Shown: one piece after another, positions 5,177-7,014 of the stretch
Position numbering within the stretch: position 1 is the first letter of the stretch
Layout: every line of letters starts with the position of its first letter
Assembly (NCBI GenBank): GCA_004298725.1
Contig: SCQA01000193.1
Location: forward strand, 1 to 7,014
Length of the DNA stretch: 7,014 nucleotides
Direction: 5' to 3'
DNA from: a bacterium
GTDB taxonomy: Bacteria > Desulfobacterota > GWC2-55-46
Position numbers and translations under genes: made by a program
The notes under the pieces: model-generated
Database searches by the model: none
What the model was told of the DNA's origin: nothing
The model's input: only the letters and a program-made list of their open reading frames with translations

Positions 5177-6861
5177 AAACACGCAGTCTCAGGCTTTGCA
5201 TTATAATCCTATCCTTATGCGCGGTTTCATCAGCCTTGCCTTGCCAAGCGGAAGAGGCCAAACCAACGCCTGAAGATAAAACAGGCATATTCAAAAAAAA
5301 CCATGGAAACGACGCTCCGGTAAAAAAACCAACGGAAGACGCCGACGCTGAAATTAAAGCCGCTAAAAACATCGCGGAACTTTTCAGCCTTGCAAACAGC
5401 TATGCCGCCGAGAAAGAAGTAAAAAAAGCCATTAAAGCGTACCAAACGCTTATTGAAAAATTCCCTGAAAGTCCGCTTAAATTCGAGGCTTCTTTCCGGA
5501 TTGCCTTCCTGCGCTACAGGGAAGGCGATTTAAAAGAGGCCGACGAAATACTGCTCGGCCTGCTTAGCGGCATTCCAGCCGAAAACGCGCATTTAAAAGC
5601 CAGCACAGCCGCGCTTTTAAAGGAATCGTCCGGCATTCTTGAAAGACTGACTGACGCGAGCGAACAAAAACCGGCCGTTGCCATAGGCGCTATAGTGCCT
5701 TTAAAAGGCGGCTACTCGTCATACGGCGAGGCAATGTTGCGCGGCATTCTGCTTGCGGCAAATACTTTCAACCAAAACCTTGATAAACCGTCAAATGAAG
5801 TGCGCGTTTACATAAAAGACGACGGAACAGACCAAAAAGAAACTGAATCAGCCGTTAAAAGCCTTGCCGGCATGAAGGAAGTCTCCGGCATAGTAGGGCC
5901 ACTGTTAAGCGTAAACGCCTATACGGCGGCTAAAGCGGCGCAACAAAACGCCGTGCCCATAATAACGCTTTCACAAAAAGAAGGGGTAACTCTTGCCGGC
6001 GACTACGTCTTTAGAAATTCGCTTACCATGCAGGCGCAGGCCTCCGAAATAGCCGAATACGCCTGTGCAAAACTCGGCAAAAAAAGGTTCGCAATACTCA
6101 GGCCGCAAAATGCCTACGGCGCGGCCTTATCCGAATATTTTTCCAATGACATAAAAAAACTCGGCGGAACGATCGTAAGCGAAGCGTCTTACGAAGAAGG
6201 CACTACAGACTTCAGCGCTGAGCTTCAAAAGATATTCGCCGTGTCCGTTAAAAAACGGAGAGAAGGCCGGCGCACGATAAAAGAATATACAATCTCAGCC
6301 AAAATAGACGCCCTCTACATACCGGAGAACCACGAAACAATCGGCATTATACTGCCATTTATAAAATACTTCGGCATAAAGGACGTTCTCCTGCTCGGCT
6401 CTAACGGCTGGAACTCCAAGTCTCTTGCCAGTTCAAGCGGAGACGTTATTGAAGGAGCTGTTTTCGTGGACGGTTTTTTTGACAAAAGCGCGAGGCCTGG
6501 CGCAAAAGAATTCACGGAGCAGTTCGGAAAAGCGTATGGAAAAGAACCCGGCATAATAGAGGCGCAGGCGTATGACGCGGCAAAAGCGCTTATTTCGCTC
6601 ATAACTCCGCCATCGGACGTCTCTGCGGAAATAACAACCGGAACCGTGGCCGATAACGACGGTAAAGCAACAAACCGGGCTGAGTTCACCAAACCTGACA
6701 GAGCCAAAGTAAAAGACATGCTAAGGCAAGCAAAAGACATTACAGGCGCGTCAGGCAAACTGCGCTGGGGTAGCGACGGAGAGGCCGTAAAAAAACTTTT
6801 TATCCTAACTATAAAAGACGGCGTTATAACCGAAGTTGACGGTTCAGGCTCGGCATTTTAG
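5173..6861 (+). CDS. Exported TPR plus type 1 periplasmic-binding-fold protein (LpoA-like / Peripla_BP_6)
   Basis: This is a 562-residue protein predicted to be exported. Residues 1-26 form a Sec signal peptide: R4 and R7, a hydrophobic core from about 8 to 22, and probable cleavage after CQA-26. C24 is preceded by ALP, which is not a good lipobox, so lipidation is unlikely but not excluded. A charged linker leads to TPR-like helices at about 67-133 (LANSYAAEKEVKKAIKAYQ, then YREGDLKEADEILLGLL). A periplasmic-binding fold like that of branched-chain amino-acid receptors follows from about 168: AIGAIVPLKGGYSSYGEAM, VGPLLS (241-246), RPQNAYG (310-316) and EAQAYDAAKAL (463-473). TPR plus this fold resembles LpoA, the outer-membrane activator of penicillin-binding protein PBP1A, so a role in cell-wall synthesis is possible. 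A ligand sensor or transport receptor is the alternative; no permease genes are adjacent. Probably translationally coupled to dnaJ. Confidence 0.82.
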   Translation: MKTRSLRLCIIILSLCAVSSALPCQAEEAKPTPEDKTGIFKKNHGNDAPVKKPTEDADAEIKAAKNIAELFSLANSYAAEKEVKKAIKAYQTLIEKFPESPLKFEASFRIAFLRYREGDLKEADEILLGLLSGIPAENAHLKASTAALLKESSGILERLTDASEQKPAVAIGAIVPLKGGYSSYGEAMLRGILLAANTFNQNLDKPSNEVRVYIKDDGTDQKETESAVKSLAGMKEVSGIVGPLLSVNAYTAAKAAQQNAVPIITLSQKEGVTLAGDYVFRNSLTMQAQASEIAEYACAKLGKKRFAILRPQNAYGAALSEYFSNDIKKLGGTIVSEASYEEGTTDFSAELQKIFAVSVKKRREGRRTIKEYTISAKIDALYIPENHETIGIILPFIKYFGIKDVLLLGSNGWNSKSLASSSGDVIEGAVFVDGFFDKSARPGAKEFTEQFGKAYGKEPGIIEAQAYDAAKALISLITPPSDVSAEITTGTVADNDGKATNRAEFTKPDRAKVKDMLRQAKDITGASGKLRWGSDGEAVKKLFILTIKDGVITEVDGSGSAF

Positions 6862-6894
6862 CAAACCTGTATTTTTACATATCAATGACTCCAA
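6862..6894. other. Short AT-rich spacer between the last gene and the repeat array
   Basis: These 33 bases follow the stop codon of the periplasmic protein gene and are AT-rich. No hairpin with a T-tract is visible, so no intrinsic terminator for the operon can be called here. The last ten bases (6885-6894) match about half of the corresponding part of a repeat unit and may be a decayed copy. Confidence 0.5.
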
Positions 6895-7014
6895 TGGCCA
6901 ACATGCCACTTGTGGCCAACATGCCACTTGTGGCCAACATGCCACTTGTGGCCAACATGCCACTTGTGGCCAACATGCCACTTGTGGCCAACATGCCACT
7001 TGTGGCCAACATGC
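6895..7014. repeat. Perfect 18-bp tandem repeat array, about 6.7 copies, open at the window edge
   Basis: The unit TGGCCAACATGCCACTTG is repeated head to tail without a single mismatch: six full copies (6895-7002) plus 12 bases of a seventh at the window end. No spacers separate the copies, so this is not a CRISPR array. Inside the array every unit junction contains the dyad GTGGC-CAACAT-GCCAC, a 5-bp stem with a 6-base loop, so each copy could be a small hairpin or a symmetric protein-binding site. The period is a multiple of three and none of the six frames has a stop codon, so the array could also be coding. Perfect identity suggests recent expansion or ongoing homogenisation. An assembly artefact at a contig end is another possibility, since the array touches the window edge. 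Confidence 0.97.

Noticed and set aside
6315..6758. Minus-strand open frame of 147 codons opposite the periplasmic protein gene
   Set aside because: It is a shadow of the periplasmic-binding domain coding sequence, with no motif of its own.
6895..7014. CRISPR array
   Set aside because: The copies are directly adjacent with no variable spacers, and the unit is shorter than a CRISPR repeat.

Overview
The window reads as chromosomal DNA from a Gram-negative bacterium, probably an environmental lineage. Two proteins carry Sec-type signal peptides, one of them a predicted periplasmic TPR/periplasmic-binding-fold protein, and hrcA and hemW sit beside heat-shock chaperone genes. Base composition is moderate, and ATA (Ile), AGG (Arg) and CTT (Leu) codons are common. 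A deltaproteobacterial or Nitrospirota-like origin would fit the gene order, but this is a guess; the sequence alone does not fix the taxon.

Layout. Positions 1-521 (minus strand) hold the first 173 codons of a CPA2-type cation:proton antiporter that runs off the left edge. A 147-bp divergent region (522-668) carries a near-consensus sigma70-type promoter for the antiporter. From 669 everything is on the plus strand: a small twin-CBS-domain protein (669-1097), hemW overlapping its 3' end (1070-2269), a 59-bp gap with a likely promoter, hrcA (2329-3381), grpE (3428-4027), dnaJ (4061-5176), and an LpoA-like TPR plus periplasmic-binding-fold protein (5173-6861) that overlaps dnaJ by the ATGA of stop and start. 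The right end (6895-7014) is a perfect 18-bp tandem repeat that continues past the window.

How the genes fit together. hrcA-grpE-dnaJ is the core of the HrcA-controlled heat-shock operon, with hemW upstream as in many bacteria. Two things differ from the common arrangement: dnaK is not between grpE and dnaJ (only 33 bp separate them), and no recognisable CIRCE operator lies in any gap of the window. GrpE and DnaJ both act on DnaK, so a dnaK gene must be expected elsewhere in the genome. The exported TPR/periplasmic-binding protein is probably translationally coupled to dnaJ.

Most of the window is well-known housekeeping content. The part least explained by known features is the 18-bp array. 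Each unit contains an internal dyad and is open in all six frames, so it could be a minisatellite, a protein-binding array, or the repetitive part of a gene extending beyond the window. No RNA genes, CRISPR arrays, insertion sequences or convincing terminators were seen.
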